Source of the DNA: Microvirga sp. VF16
GTDB taxonomy: Bacteria > Pseudomonadota > Alphaproteobacteria > Rhizobiales > Beijerinckiaceae
Assembly: GCF_016864375.1 (NCBI RefSeq)
Contig: NZ_CP069354.1
Location: forward strand, 4,189,501-4,253,500
Length of the DNA: 64,000 nt
Direction of reading: 5' to 3'
Shown: positions 32,962-42,904 of the stretch, in pieces
Layout of the letters: the number at the start of each line of letters is the position of its first letter
How positions within the stretch are numbered: position 1 is the stretch's first letter
Made by a program: the position numbers and the translations under genes
Notes under the pieces: generated by a model
Told to the model about the DNA's origin: nothing
The model's input: only the letters and a program-made list of their open reading frames with translations
Database searches by the model: none

Positions 32962-33942
32962 GTGTCCTTCAAGCGCCTCCTGCCCTTGCTCGCCGTTCTC
33001 GTGCCCGCTTTCGCGCAGGCACAAGGGCTCTCCGGCAACCTCGTTCTCTATACGAGCCAACCCAATACCGACGCCCAGCAGACCATCGATGCCTTCAAAG
33101 CGAAGCATCCCGGCGTCAACGTCACCTTCGTCCGCGACGGCACCCCGAAGATTCTTGCCAAGCTGAGTGCCGAGTTCGAGGCCGGTCAACCCCAGGCCGA
33201 CGTACTGCTGATTGCCGACAGCGTCACCATGGAGGGCCTGAAGAAGGAGGGCCGCCTGCTGGCGCATGAGACGGCAGATGTCTCGGCTTATCCCGCAGGC
33301 ATTCACGATGCCCAAAAATTCTGGTTCGCCACCAAGCTGATCACCACCGGCATCGCCTACAACACCAAGGCCTCATTCAAGCCGACCTCCTGGCAGGATC
33401 TCACCAAGCCTGAGGTCAAGGGCCAGCTCGTCATGCCGAGCCCGCTCACCTCGGGCGCAGCCCTCATCCACGCCGCGACGCTGACCGGCACCATGGACGG
33501 CGGCTGGAAATATTATGAGGCGCTCAAGGACAACGATGCCATCGCCGGCGGCGGCAACGGCGACGTGCTCAAGCAGGTGGCCGGCGGCCAGAAGCTTTAT
33601 GGCGTCATCGTCGACTACATGCCGATCCGCGAGAAGGCCAAGGGCGCGCCCGTCGAGTTCGTGTTCCCGAAGGAAGGCGTCTCGGCCGTGTCCGAGCCCG
33701 TCGCCATTCTCAAGACCACGAAGAATCCGGATGCGGCCCGCGCCTTCGTCGATTTCGTGCTCTCGAAGGATGGCCAGGAACTCGCGCTGAAGCAGGGCTA
33801 CATCGCGGCTCATCCCGCTGTCGCGCTGCCGGCCGGCTATCCGGCGCGCGATCAGATCAAGGTCATGAGCTTCGACGCGGCCAAAGCGCTTGCCGATGAA
33901 ACCAAGAACAAGGCGGCCTTCGCCGATATCTTCGGACAGTGA
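32962..33942 (+). CDS. Iron-type ABC transporter substrate-binding protein
   Basis: 326 residues from GTG 32962. The signal peptide ends at 'VPAFAQAQG' (about 20). The mature part is a cluster D periplasmic-binding fold like FbpA/AfuA and the 2-aminoethylphosphonate binders: 'LVLYTSQPNTDAQQTIDAFKAKHPGV' and 'SGAALIHAATLTG'. The ligand cannot be told apart from sequence; ferric iron, phosphonate or another small anion are possible. Its stop overlaps the permease start (GTGA). Confidence 0.88.
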   Translation: MSFKRLLPLLAVLVPAFAQAQGLSGNLVLYTSQPNTDAQQTIDAFKAKHPGVNVTFVRDGTPKILAKLSAEFEAGQPQADVLLIADSVTMEGLKKEGRLLAHETADVSAYPAGIHDAQKFWFATKLITTGIAYNTKASFKPTSWQDLTKPEVKGQLVMPSPLTSGAALIHAATLTGTMDGGWKYYEALKDNDAIAGGGNGDVLKQVAGGQKLYGVIVDYMPIREKAKGAPVEFVFPKEGVSAVSEPVAILKTTKNPDAARAFVDFVLSKDGQELALKQGYIAAHPAVALPAGYPARDQIKVMSFDAAKALADETKNKAAFADIFGQ

Positions 33943-35750
33943 GACATCACATCCAAACCAAGTCATTCCTGGAGCGGGGAGGTTTCGGCCTCCTCGCTCT
34001 TGTCGCTTTGATCATCTTCGTCTTCGACGTTCTGCCCGCCTTACGGTTGCTGCTGGCTGCGCTCTTTCCCGGCGGCGTCTTCAATCCCGATGCGATGCTC
34101 TCGGCGCTCTCCAGCCGCTCGGCTTTACGGGCAGCACAGGCCTCACTGGAAACGGCGCTATGGTCGACGCTCCTGGCATTGCCGCTCGGCACGGCCATGG
34201 TGCTCGTGCTGGGCATCACGGATATCCGCGGACGCCGCATCGCATCGTTTCTCTTCGTCCTGTCGGTGATGATCTCACCCCAGGTGATCGCGCTTGCTTT
34301 TCTCCATCTCGTCGGCCCGGCTTCGCCGATCCTGAACACGCTTGGCCTCGCACCTGAAGCGGGCAGCGCCAATCCGATGCTCGGGCGCGGCGGCATCATC
34401 CTGGTGCTCGGCCTGCACCATGCGCCGCTCGTCTATGTGGTGATGAGCGCCGGCTTGAAGCGCATTCCTCTCGCCGTCACCGAGGCAGCGCGCATCGACG
34501 GCGCACAGCCGTGGCGAATCCTCACGGATCACGTTCTGCCGCTCTTGCGTCCGCATCTCGTCAGCGCGGCCCTGCTCGCCTTCGTGGCGGGCATCGGCAA
34601 TTTCGGCATTCCCGCGCTCCTCGGCGCACCGGTGAATTATCTGACGCTGCCCGTGCTCATCTATCGACGCCTGTCGAGTTTCGGCACTGGCATGATCGGC
34701 GATGTCTCGGCCCTCGGCCTTCTCGTCGCGGCCATCGCGCTCGTCTGTGTTGGAGCAAGCCAGTTTCTCACGCGCAAGGATGGCGTGCATCTGGAGGATG
34801 ACGCGCCGGTGAAGCCGTTCTGGTTTCTTGGGTCTGCGCGCATCGGCGTCGAGATCCTCGTCGGTCTCGTCCTGGCTGTGACCCTCGTCCTGCCGATCCT
34901 GTCGCTGCTGGCCTCCGCTCTCGTTCCATCCTACGGCATGGCTCTGTCATTCACGACGATTACCCTCGACAACTTCATCGAAGTGCTGGCGCGCCAGGAT
35001 GTCACGATCCGCGCTTTCACGAACTCGCTGCTCTATGCCGGCGGCGCGGCGTTTCTGCTGGCGCTGATCGTCGTGCCCATTGCCTACGGATTGATCCGCT
35101 TGATGGGACGATGGAGAATTCTTGCGATATCTCTCCTCGAAATTTCTTACGTGCTGCCAGGTATCGTGCTCGCCATCGCATGCATTCTCCTGTTCCTGAA
35201 GCCGCTGCCGCTCCTTGGCTTCTCACTCTATGCAACACCCTGGATCATCGTCTTCGCCTATCTTGCCCGCTTCCTCTCGGTGGCGCTGAAACCCGTGCTT
35301 GCGGGAATGGTGCAGATCGATGTCGCGCAGGAGGAAGCCGCAGCCATCGACGGTGCCCGCCTGACGCAGCGCCTTTTCGGCATCGTGCTTCCTTCCCTGC
35401 TCCCCGCCGCCGTCGCGGGCGGCTTGATGGCGTTCCTGCTCGCCTTCAGCGAGCTCACCGTCTCGGCCCTGCTCTGGTCGGCCGGAACGGAGACCATCGG
35501 CGTGGTGCTCTACAACCTCGAAGAAGCCGGGCTCGCAAGCCAGGCCTCTGCCGTCGCCATCGTTATCATCGGCGTCGTGACCATCACCATGCTCATCCTC
35601 GATGCTCTGGGCAGATACCTGCCGGCAGGTGCCCTGCCCTGGCAATGCGAGACGGACAATGAGCTGCGCATGAGCACAAAGCCGTTTCATGCACCGGCTC
35701 GCGCTCGAACGATCAACCAGCTTGAGCCAAAACCGGCGCTCGGCGCTTGA
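33939..35750 (+). CDS. Fused two-domain ABC permease (FbpB-like)
   Basis: 603 residues with about 12 membrane helices. Two Binding-protein-dependent transport repeats each carry an EAA loop: 'EAARIDGAQPWRILTDHVLPLLRP' in the first half and 'EEAAAIDGARLTQRLFGIVLPSLLP' in the second, typical of FbpB-type permeases. GTG 33939 overlaps the TGA of the binding-protein gene, so translation is coupled. No ATP-binding subunit follows before the LysR gene, so the importer must use one encoded elsewhere. Confidence 0.92.
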   Translation: MRHHIQTKSFLERGGFGLLALVALIIFVFDVLPALRLLLAALFPGGVFNPDAMLSALSSRSALRAAQASLETALWSTLLALPLGTAMVLVLGITDIRGRRIASFLFVLSVMISPQVIALAFLHLVGPASPILNTLGLAPEAGSANPMLGRGGIILVLGLHHAPLVYVVMSAGLKRIPLAVTEAARIDGAQPWRILTDHVLPLLRPHLVSAALLAFVAGIGNFGIPALLGAPVNYLTLPVLIYRRLSSFGTGMIGDVSALGLLVAAIALVCVGASQFLTRKDGVHLEDDAPVKPFWFLGSARIGVEILVGLVLAVTLVLPILSLLASALVPSYGMALSFTTITLDNFIEVLARQDVTIRAFTNSLLYAGGAAFLLALIVVPIAYGLIRLMGRWRILAISLLEISYVLPGIVLAIACILLFLKPLPLLGFSLYATPWIIVFAYLARFLSVALKPVLAGMVQIDVAQEEAAAIDGARLTQRLFGIVLPSLLPAAVAGGLMAFLLAFSELTVSALLWSAGTETIGVVLYNLEEAGLASQASAVAIVIIGVVTITMLILDALGRYLPAGALPWQCETDNELRMSTKPFHAPARARTINQLEPKPALGA

Positions 35751-35886
35751 AGCCTCATCAAAACTGAACAGGTCTCCCATGCTCCTGGCGGGCTGCGGGC
35801 GAACGGCCTTTGCGCGATGGTCCGGTTGTCCCCAAGCCGGAACATCCCCCTATGCCGAACCCGGTTCAACGCTTTAGCATCCTCTC

Positions 35887-36783
35887 ATGGCTTCTTCGTC
35901 TCTCGATCCCTTCCGTCTCGCCTTCACCGAACCGTCCTGGGACGACCTGCGGATCTTTCTCGCCGTGGTGGCTCATGGATCGATGAACAGCGCCGCCAAG
36001 GCGCTCGGACAGAGCCAGCCGACCATCGCGCGGCGCATCAAGGTGCTGGAGGAGACGCTCGGGCTTTCGCTGTTTCAGCGCGGACCCAACAATCTCGAAC
36101 TCACGGAAGCAGGCCAGGCCATCCTCGAAGCAGCAAGCCCCATGGGCGAAGCGGCCGGAATCGTGTCGCGAACAGCGGCAGCCTACCGGCCGGATCCCGA
36201 CGCTCCGGTGAGGGTCACGGCGACTGCTTCGGTGACGCTTTTCCTGTCCCTTTACGCGGCGGAGCTGCACGAAGCTGCAGCGCCCGTGGAGATCGCCTAT
36301 ATCCCGACCCGCCGCAGGCTCGATCTCGCCTCCGGCGAGGCCGATATCGGCCTGCGGATGCGCAACCTGCCGGAAGGGACGGACGATCTCATTGCGCGCA
36401 AGATCGGGCAGATCGCCTTTGCCATTTATGCCCGCACGGACAATCCGACCGCTGTCATCGCGCCGCCCGAGGATCCGACCCTCTCCCGTCAGGCGGCCTA
36501 TGTGGCCGAGTTCGCGCAAGGCCGCACCATCGCCGCCCGCATCGGTGACATGCCGATCCGCTACCAGGCAGCCAAAGCAGGCTTAGGGGCCGCCTTCCTC
36601 CCCTGCTGGCTCGGCGATTCGGACCCGGATCTCATTCAGGTGACGAAGCCTGAGGGCGACCTGATCGAGGACGTCTTCCTCGTCATGCACCGCCGCAGCC
36701 GCAACCGCCCCAACGTGACACGTGTGGCCAATGCGCTGGCCGCCTTGTTCAAGAAGAACCAGAAGGCACTGGTGGGCGCCTGA
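35887..36783 (+). CDS. LysR-type transcriptional regulator
   Basis: 298 residues. A winged helix-turn-helix at about 17-75 ('DLRIFLAVVAHGSMNSAAKALGQSQPTIARRIKVLE' region) is followed by a substrate-binding-like effector domain. It is transcribed in the same direction as the ABC genes rather than divergent, so a link to them is uncertain. It converges with mutY, leaving no gap (stop codons abut). Confidence 0.92.
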   Translation: MASSSLDPFRLAFTEPSWDDLRIFLAVVAHGSMNSAAKALGQSQPTIARRIKVLEETLGLSLFQRGPNNLELTEAGQAILEAASPMGEAAGIVSRTAAAYRPDPDAPVRVTATASVTLFLSLYAAELHEAAAPVEIAYIPTRRRLDLASGEADIGLRMRNLPEGTDDLIARKIGQIAFAIYARTDNPTAVIAPPEDPTLSRQAAYVAEFAQGRTIAARIGDMPIRYQAAKAGLGAAFLPCWLGDSDPDLIQVTKPEGDLIEDVFLVMHRRSRNRPNVTRVANALAALFKKNQKALVGA

Positions 36784-37887
36784 TCAGGCTTTCGCGGAAG
36801 CCTTCGCCTTCCCGCCCGGGATGTCTCCCAGCGCATGCACCAGCACCTTCTTCATGGCGCCGGGCAGTGCCTCCTCGTGGAGAGAAAGGCGCGGCGTCCA
36901 GCGCATCTCGTCAGGCGCGGGCGTGCCCTTGGCGACCTTGGCGAAGAGCACCGTGAGTTCGAGCGGAAAATGGGTGAAGACGTGCTTCACCGTGCCCGGC
37001 AGCCTCTGCCAGCGGGCCTCGATGGGGGCGTCGAGCACGGCGCGCGAGGGCTCGTAATCGGGCATCCATTCGCTCGTCGGTGGCTCGGCCATGCCGCCGA
37101 GAAGTCCCTGCGGCGGACGGGTGCGGAGCAGGATCGTGTCATCGGCGCGCAAGACCACAAAGGCCGCGCCTTTCCGCAATTGCCCGCTCTCCTTCTTCTG
37201 CTTTTTCGGGAAGGTCTCCTGCAGGCCTTCGGCCCGAGCCTTGCATGGCACCATCCAGGGGCAGAGCGCGCAGGCCGGCCGCTTGGGCGTGCAAATGGTG
37301 GCGCCGAGATCCATCACCGCTTGCGCGAAGTCGCCGGGCCGGTCGTCGGGCACCAGTTCCTCGGTCAAGGCGCGGATCAGGGACTTGGCCTTCGGCAGCG
37401 GCTCCTCGACCATGAAGAGGCGGGACATCACCCGCTCCACATTGCCATCGACCGCCGCCGCCTTCTCGTTGAAGGCGATGGCCGCGACCGCCGCTGCCGT
37501 GTAGGCGCCGATGCCGGGAAGCTTCAGGAGCTCTGCCTCCGTCCCCGGAAAGCGCCCGCCATGCTTGTCCACAACCGCCTTGGCGCAGGCATGGAGGTTG
37601 CGGGCGCGGGAGTAATAGCCGAGGCCGGCCCAGGCCTGCATGACCGACTCTGAGGGCGCCTCGGCCAGGGCCTCGACGGTCGGAAAGCGATCCAGAAAAT
37701 TCAGATAATAGGGTTTGACCGCCGCCACCGTCGTCTGCTGCAGCATGATCTCGGACAGCCAGACGCGGTAAGGATCCGCAATCACGCTCGGCAGGGCGCG
37801 CCACGGCAATTCGCGCCGGTGACGATCGTACCAGGCGAGAAGGTCTTGAGGATCGGGCTTGGTCGCGCTCGGGGCGGGCGTTAACAT
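36784..37887 (-). CDS. mutY: A/G-specific adenine glycosylase
   Basis: 367 residues. It removes adenine mispaired with 8-oxoguanine. 'SEIMLQQTTVAAVKPYY' (about 46), the helix-hairpin-helix 'LLKLPGIGAYTAAAVAAIAF', catalytic Asp in 'AAVDGNVERV', the Fe-S loop C-x6-C-x2-C-x5-C ('CTPKRPACALCPWMVPC') and a C-terminal NUDIX-like 8-oxoG domain are all in place. It is divergent from the DUF721 gene, an order shared by many Hyphomicrobiales. Confidence 0.96.
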   Translation of the reverse strand: MLTPAPSATKPDPQDLLAWYDRHRRELPWRALPSVIADPYRVWLSEIMLQQTTVAAVKPYYLNFLDRFPTVEALAEAPSESVMQAWAGLGYYSRARNLHACAKAVVDKHGGRFPGTEAELLKLPGIGAYTAAAVAAIAFNEKAAAVDGNVERVMSRLFMVEEPLPKAKSLIRALTEELVPDDRPGDFAQAVMDLGATICTPKRPACALCPWMVPCKARAEGLQETFPKKQKKESGQLRKGAAFVVLRADDTILLRTRPPQGLLGGMAEPPTSEWMPDYEPSRAVLDAPIEARWQRLPGTVKHVFTHFPLELTVLFAKVAKGTPAPDEMRWTPRLSLHEEALPGAMKKVLVHALGDIPGGKAKASAKA

Positions 37888-37931
37888 GGAATTCGGAATA
37901 GCGTTCTACACCGCATATTCCAACGCGGCTT

Positions 37932-38474
37932 TTGGACATTCAACATGAGACGACCGAGGCGACATTGAGACGCCCAAGGCCTCTGGCCCGCCCCCTTGCC
38001 GAGTTTCTCGACGTCTGCCTGTCTCCCAGCCTGGCGGCGCAAGGCTTTGCGACCTCTGACATCATCATGACCTGGCCCGATATCGTCGGCGAGCGGCTTG
38101 CCGCCTTCACCCAGCCGCTCAAGATCGAGTGGAAGCGCAAGAGCCCTCATGCCGATCCGGAGGCGCGTCCAGACCCTGCAACGCTCGTGATCCGGGTCGA
38201 GAGCGCCTTCGCCCTCGAACTCCAGCACCTCGCGCCCACCGTCATCGACCGGGTGAACACCTATTACGGCTGGCGCTGCATCGGGAGGCTCGTTTTGAAA
38301 CAAGGGCCTGTGCGGCGGGTTGAGAAGAAGCGCCCGGCTCCTCCCGTCCTCACTCCCGCGGATCGGGAGAAGGTCGACAGGGCCGTTGAGCCCATCGAGG
38401 AGGAATCCTTGAAGGCAGCGCTCGACCGGCTGGGTCAGGCGATCGTCAGCTCCGGTTCACGCACGAAAGCGTGA
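37932..38474 (+). CDS. DUF721 (DciA-like) protein
   Basis: 180 residues from TTG 37932, the first possible start (TTG 37965 is the alternative). 'FLDVCLSPSLAAQGFATSDIIMTWPDIVGERLAAFTQP' and 'LVIRVESAFALELQHLAPTVIDRVNTYYGWRCI' match DUF721. Members related to DciA load the replicative helicase DnaB in bacteria lacking DnaC; whether this one does is not proven. Divergent from mutY, upstream of dsbA and smc. Confidence 0.88.
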   Translation: MDIQHETTEATLRRPRPLARPLAEFLDVCLSPSLAAQGFATSDIIMTWPDIVGERLAAFTQPLKIEWKRKSPHADPEARPDPATLVIRVESAFALELQHLAPTVIDRVNTYYGWRCIGRLVLKQGPVRRVEKKRPAPPVLTPADREKVDRAVEPIEEESLKAALDRLGQAIVSSGSRTKA

Positions 38475-38546
38475 GATGGCTGGCGCTTGCCAGGAACGGC
38501 AAGGCATTCTACCGCAGGACGAAATCTCTTCAGGAGCCTCCCTAAA

Positions 38547-39185
38547 ATGATCACCCGGCGTCAGACGCTTCAGCTTCTCGGGACCGCAGCCGCGACGGCC
38601 TATCTCGCCACGAGCCTGCCGGCCTTCGCCCAGAACGTGGCTGTATCGGACCTCGCGGTCCAGGGCCCCCTCGGGGACGTGGCCCTCGGCCCGGAAAACG
38701 CCAAGGTGACGATCATCGAGTACGCCTCGCTGACCTGCTCGCACTGCGCCAATTTCCACAAGACCACCTGGCCCGAGCTGAAGAAGCGCTACATCGACAC
38801 GGGCAAGATCCGCTTCGTCCTACGCGAGTTCCCCCTAGACCCGCTCGCCACGGCCGGCTTCATGCTCGCCCGCTGCGACGGCAACGACAAGTATTACCCG
38901 ATCACGGACCTTCTCTTCGAGCAGCAGCGGAACTGGGCTTTCACCGACAAGCCGCTGGACGCGCTGCGCGGGCTCATGCGCCAGGCAGGTTTTTCACAGG
39001 AAAAATTTGACGCTTGCCTCAAGGACCAGAAACTATATGACGCAGTCAACGCGGTGAAGAACCGGGGTATGGAGCAGTTCCGTGTGGACTCCACGCCGAC
39101 TTTCTTCATCAATGGTCAGCGTCATCCTGGAAGCCTGTCGATCGATGAGATTGAAAAGGTCATCAAGCCTATCCTGGGCGAATAA
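38547..39185 (+). CDS. DsbA-family thiol oxidoreductase
   Basis: 212 residues from ATG 38547, with AGGAG upstream. A twin-arginine-like start ('MITRRQTLQLLGTAAATAYLA') and signal end 'LPAFAQN' send it to the periplasm. The thioredoxin-fold domain has the CxxC active site 'TCSHCANFH' and the cis-Pro loop 'VDSTPTFFINGQ'. It would catalyse disulfide exchange in exported proteins; the partner is unknown. It precedes smc by 45 bases. Confidence 0.93.
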   Translation: MITRRQTLQLLGTAAATAYLATSLPAFAQNVAVSDLAVQGPLGDVALGPENAKVTIIEYASLTCSHCANFHKTTWPELKKRYIDTGKIRFVLREFPLDPLATAGFMLARCDGNDKYYPITDLLFEQQRNWAFTDKPLDALRGLMRQAGFSQEKFDACLKDQKLYDAVNAVKNRGMEQFRVDSTPTFFINGQRHPGSLSIDEIEKVIKPILGE

Positions 39186-39230
39186 GCTCCATCACCCTGC
39201 CCCTCAAGGGCGGGACAGGAAGGCGCGTCC

Positions 39231-42200
39231 ATGAAGCTGACGCGCCTTCGCATTGCAGGCTTCAAGACCTTCGTCGAGCCGACCGACTTCCTGATCGAAC
39301 CGGGTCTGACCGGCGTCGTCGGGCCGAACGGCTGCGGCAAGTCCAACCTCGTCGAGGCTCTGCGCTGGGTCATGGGAGAGAACTCCCACAAGAACATGCG
39401 CGCCACGGGGATGGACGACGTCATCTTCTCCGGCTCGTCCGGCTCAGGAGGCCGCCCGGCCCGCAACTGGGCCGAGGTGATGCTCACCATCGACAACGGC
39501 GAGCGCACGGCCCCGGCTGCCTTCAACGACACGGATCTCCTGGAAATCTCGCGCAAGATCGAGCGAGAGGAAGGCTCGACCTACCGGGTCAACGGCAAGG
39601 AAGTCCGCGCCCGCGACGTGCAGATCCTGTTCGCGGATGCGGCCACCGGCGCCCGCTCGCCTGCCCTCGTGCGCCAGGGCCAGATCAGCGAGATCATCTC
39701 CGCCAAGCCCCAGGCCCGCCGTCGCATCCTGGAAGATGCCGCCGGCATCGCCGGTCTCCATGCCCGGCGGCACGAGGCGGAGCTGCGCCTCAAGGCCGCC
39801 GAGGACAACCTCGTTCGCGTCGAGGACGTAATCCGCGAACTGGAAAGCCAGATCGAGAGCCTGAAGCGCCAGGGCCGCCAGGCCTCCCGCTACAAGAACC
39901 TTTCGGCCGAAATCCGCCGGCTCGAAGCCCTGATGTACGCCATCAGCTTCTCGGAGGCGCGGGAACAGGCCGCCACCGCCGAGCGTCAGGTCGCCGAAGA
40001 CCTCAAGGCGGTCGCCGACGCCACCGAGGAACAGACCCGGGCCGCCACGGCTCAGGCCGTCTCCGCCCATGGCATCCCGGCCCTGCGGCAGGCCGAGGCC
40101 GCCGCCGCCGCTGCCCTGCAGCGCCTGACCCATGCCCGCAACGAGCTCGAATCGGAAGAGCGCCGCTCCAAGGAGCGCGTGGTCGAGTTGGAGCGCCATA
40201 TCGGCGATCTCAACCGCGACATCGCCCGCGAGGCGGCGCAGCGCACGGATGCCGAGGCCACCATCGAGCGTCTCCAGTCCGAAGCCGCCGAGATTTCGCT
40301 CACCACCGACGGGGCGGACGACGTTCGCGCCGAGGCCGAGGAGCGCCTGCAGAATGCCGAGGCTGAGCTGGCCGAGGCCGAAGCGGCCCTGAGCGCCCTG
40401 CAGGCCCAGACCTCCGACCTCAATGCCCGCCGCGCCGCCCTGGAGCGCGCCGTGCGCGAGGAGATGGAGCGCGCCTCCCGTTTCCGATCCGAGAAGGAGC
40501 GGCTCGAGCGCGAGATCGCGGCGCTCTCCGCTTCGCCCGAGGACGGGCCCTCCCTCGACGACTTGCGCGAGGAAGCGGCGGTTGCTGAGGAGACGGCTCA
40601 GAGCGCCGAAGAGGCGGTGATCGAGGCGCGCGAGACCCTGTCCGCCGCCCGGGAGGCCGAGAACCGCCTGCGCCAGCCCCTCAACGAGGCAGAGCGCAAG
40701 GCGCAGCGCCTTGAAACCGAGGCGTTGACGCTCGCGAAGCTCGTGACCTCCGCCATCGGCGACCTCTGGCCTCCGGCCCTCGACCAGATCACAGTCGACA
40801 AGGGTTACGAGACGGCGCTGGGCGCCGCTCTCGGCGACGATCTCGAAGCCTCGACCAATCCGTCGGCTCCTCACCATTGGGAAATGACCGGAATCGGCGA
40901 GAACGATCCATCCCTGCCGGATGGCGTCCGCTCATTGGCCGAGCTGGCTCGCGCCCCGGCAGAGCTGCAGCGCCGCCTGCGCCAGATCGGCGTGGTGAGC
41001 AAGGCCGACGGGCTTCGTCTGCGCGGCCTCCTGAAACCCGGCCAGCGGCTTGTCTCGCAGGAAGGCGATTTGTGGCGCTGGGACGGCTTCACCACCGCCG
41101 CCGAGACGCCCTCCCCGGCCGCGCGCCGTCTGGCGGAAAAGAATCGCCTCGGCGACCTGGAACGCGAGGCCGCTGAAGCCCGCGAACAGGCCGAGCACCT
41201 GCGCCACGAGGCCGAAGGGGCGCTCGAAGCCGTGCGCAGGGCGGCCTCTCACGAAATGCAGGCCATCGAGGCCGCCCGCCAGACCCGGCAGGCGCTTGAT
41301 GCCTCCCGCACCCGCTTGGCGGCCGCCGAGCGCAAGGAGGCCGAGCTCGGCCAGCGCCGCTCGGCCCTGCAGGAAGGCCTTGCCCGCCTCTCCGAGAGCG
41401 AGGCAGAAGCGCTGGAACGCGTGCAGGATGCCGAGAGCGCCCTGCAGGATCTCGCCCCGGCACCCGATCTCGAAAGCCGCCTGCTCGAAGAGCGTACCCG
41501 CGTGGCCGAGCGTCGGGCCGCCGCCTCTGAGGCCCGCGCTGCCCTGCAATCCCTGATGCACGAGGCGGAACTGCGCCGCCGCCGACAGGAATCGATTGCC
41601 GCCGATATCCGCCTCTGGACCGAGCGCACTGCCCGCGCCGCCAAGGCCTTCGAGGATCTCGGCGAGCGCCTGGAGCGCGCGCAGGACGAGCACCAGCGGC
41701 TGCTGGAAGCGCCCGACACTTATCTGCAGCGCCGCCGCGCCCTCATCAGTGAGGTCGAAGAGGCCGAAGCGAAGCGCAAGGATGCCGCCGATCACCTCGC
41801 CGATGCCGAGACAGGCCTCGCCGAGACGGACCGCGCCGCCCGCGCCGCCCTGGAGGCGCTCTCCGCCGCCCGCGAATCCCGCGCCGGCTCCCAAGCCCGC
41901 CACGAAGCCGCCATCGCGCGCCTCGCCGAAATCACCCGCAACATCGCGGAAAACCTTGAGACCACCCCGGCTGGCCTCATCGAGCTTGCTGGCCTGAAAG
42001 AGGGGGTCCAGCTGCCCTCGCACGGGGAGATCGAATCCAAGCTTCATTCACTGAAGTCCGATCGGGAGCGCCTCGGCGCCGTGAACCTGCGTGCCGACGA
42101 GGAGCTGACCGAACTCGAGACCAAGTACAACGGCATCACCGGCGAGCGGGACGACCTCGTCGAGGCCATCAAGCGTCTGCGCCAGGCCATCGGCAGCCTC

Positions 42201-42698
42201 AACCGCGAGGGCCGCGAGCGGCTGCTTGCTGCCTTCGATGTGGTGAATGCCCACTTCCAGCGTCTTTTCACCACCCTCTTCGGCGGCGGCACGGCTGAGC
42301 TGACCCTGGTCGATTCGGACGATCCGCTGGAGGCCGGCCTCGAGATCCTGGCCCGGCCGCCTGGCAAGAAGCCCCAGAGCATGACCCTGCTCTCCGGCGG
42401 CGAGCAGGCCCTGACGGCCACCGCGCTGATCTTCGCGGTCTTCCTCACGAATCCCTCGCCGATCTGCGTGCTCGACGAAGTGGACGCACCGCTCGACGAC
42501 GCCAACGTGGAGCGCTACTGCGCCCTTCTGGAAGACATGGCTCGCCAGACCGACACCCGGTTCGTGGTCATCACCCACAACCCGATCACCATGGCGCGGA
42601 TGGACCGTCTCTTCGGCGTCACCATGGCCGAAAGGGGTGTCTCGCAGCTCGTCTCCGTTGACCTGCAGAGCGCCGAGCGCATTCTTGAGGTAGCCTAA
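39231..42698 (+). CDS. smc: Chromosome segregation ATPase SMC
   Basis: 1155 residues. The N-terminal ATPase part has Walker A 'GPNGCGKSNLVEALRWVMGE'. Two long coiled-coil arms at about 170-480 and 650-980 flank a hinge at about 500-640. The C-terminal part has the signature 'LLSGGEQALTATAL' and Walker B 'PICVLDEVDAPLDDANVERY'. SMC with ScpAB loads at parS and extrudes DNA loops. The mutY-DUF721-dsbA-smc order is typical of the order. ATG 39231 fits the standard MKLTRLRIAGFKTFVEP start. Confidence 0.98.
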   Translation: MKLTRLRIAGFKTFVEPTDFLIEPGLTGVVGPNGCGKSNLVEALRWVMGENSHKNMRATGMDDVIFSGSSGSGGRPARNWAEVMLTIDNGERTAPAAFNDTDLLEISRKIEREEGSTYRVNGKEVRARDVQILFADAATGARSPALVRQGQISEIISAKPQARRRILEDAAGIAGLHARRHEAELRLKAAEDNLVRVEDVIRELESQIESLKRQGRQASRYKNLSAEIRRLEALMYAISFSEAREQAATAERQVAEDLKAVADATEEQTRAATAQAVSAHGIPALRQAEAAAAAALQRLTHARNELESEERRSKERVVELERHIGDLNRDIAREAAQRTDAEATIERLQSEAAEISLTTDGADDVRAEAEERLQNAEAELAEAEAALSALQAQTSDLNARRAALERAVREEMERASRFRSEKERLEREIAALSASPEDGPSLDDLREEAAVAEETAQSAEEAVIEARETLSAAREAENRLRQPLNEAERKAQRLETEALTLAKLVTSAIGDLWPPALDQITVDKGYETALGAALGDDLEASTNPSAPHHWEMTGIGENDPSLPDGVRSLAELARAPAELQRRLRQIGVVSKADGLRLRGLLKPGQRLVSQEGDLWRWDGFTTAAETPSPAARRLAEKNRLGDLEREAAEAREQAEHLRHEAEGALEAVRRAASHEMQAIEAARQTRQALDASRTRLAAAERKEAELGQRRSALQEGLARLSESEAEALERVQDAESALQDLAPAPDLESRLLEERTRVAERRAAASEARAALQSLMHEAELRRRRQESIAADIRLWTERTARAAKAFEDLGERLERAQDEHQRLLEAPDTYLQRRRALISEVEEAEAKRKDAADHLADAETGLAETDRAARAALEALSAARESRAGSQARHEAAIARLAEITRNIAENLETTPAGLIELAGLKEGVQLPSHGEIESKLHSLKSDRERLGAVNLRADEELTELETKYNGITGERDDLVEAIKRLRQAIGSLNREGRERLLAAFDVVNAHFQRLFTTLFGGGTAELTLVDSDDPLEAGLEILARPPGKKPQSMTLLSGGEQALTATALIFAVFLTNPSPICVLDEVDAPLDDANVERYCALLEDMARQTDTRFVVITHNPITMARMDRLFGVTMAERGVSQLVSVDLQSAERILEVA

Positions 42699-42813
42699 GG
42701 CTTTCAGGCCCGCCTTGCTTCGGCCTCAAAAACATGTGCGCTTTGAGCCCGAGACCGCTCGAAAACACACTTATCTAAAATATTTCAAAGACTTAGATCT
42801 TTGCAGACGGTCC

Positions 42814-42842
42814 TTGACAGGGGGGACCCCCGCTCATATGGT
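42814..42842 (+). promoter_or_regulatory. Sigma-70-type promoter of the atp operon
   Basis: TTGACA at 42814-42819, 17 bases of spacer, TATGGT at 42837-42842, then 62 bases to atpI. A perfect GGGGG/CCCCC run sits in the spacer. Confidence 0.65.
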
Positions 42843-42904
42843 GCGCCCGGCTTTCGGGGCTGGGCTTCCAAGCATTTTCCCGCAACGCTTCAAAGGAGAT
42901 CGCA

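Noticed and set aside
39444..40877. 477-codon open frame opposite smc
   Set aside because: Gly/Leu-rich complement of the SMC coiled coil, no independent support.
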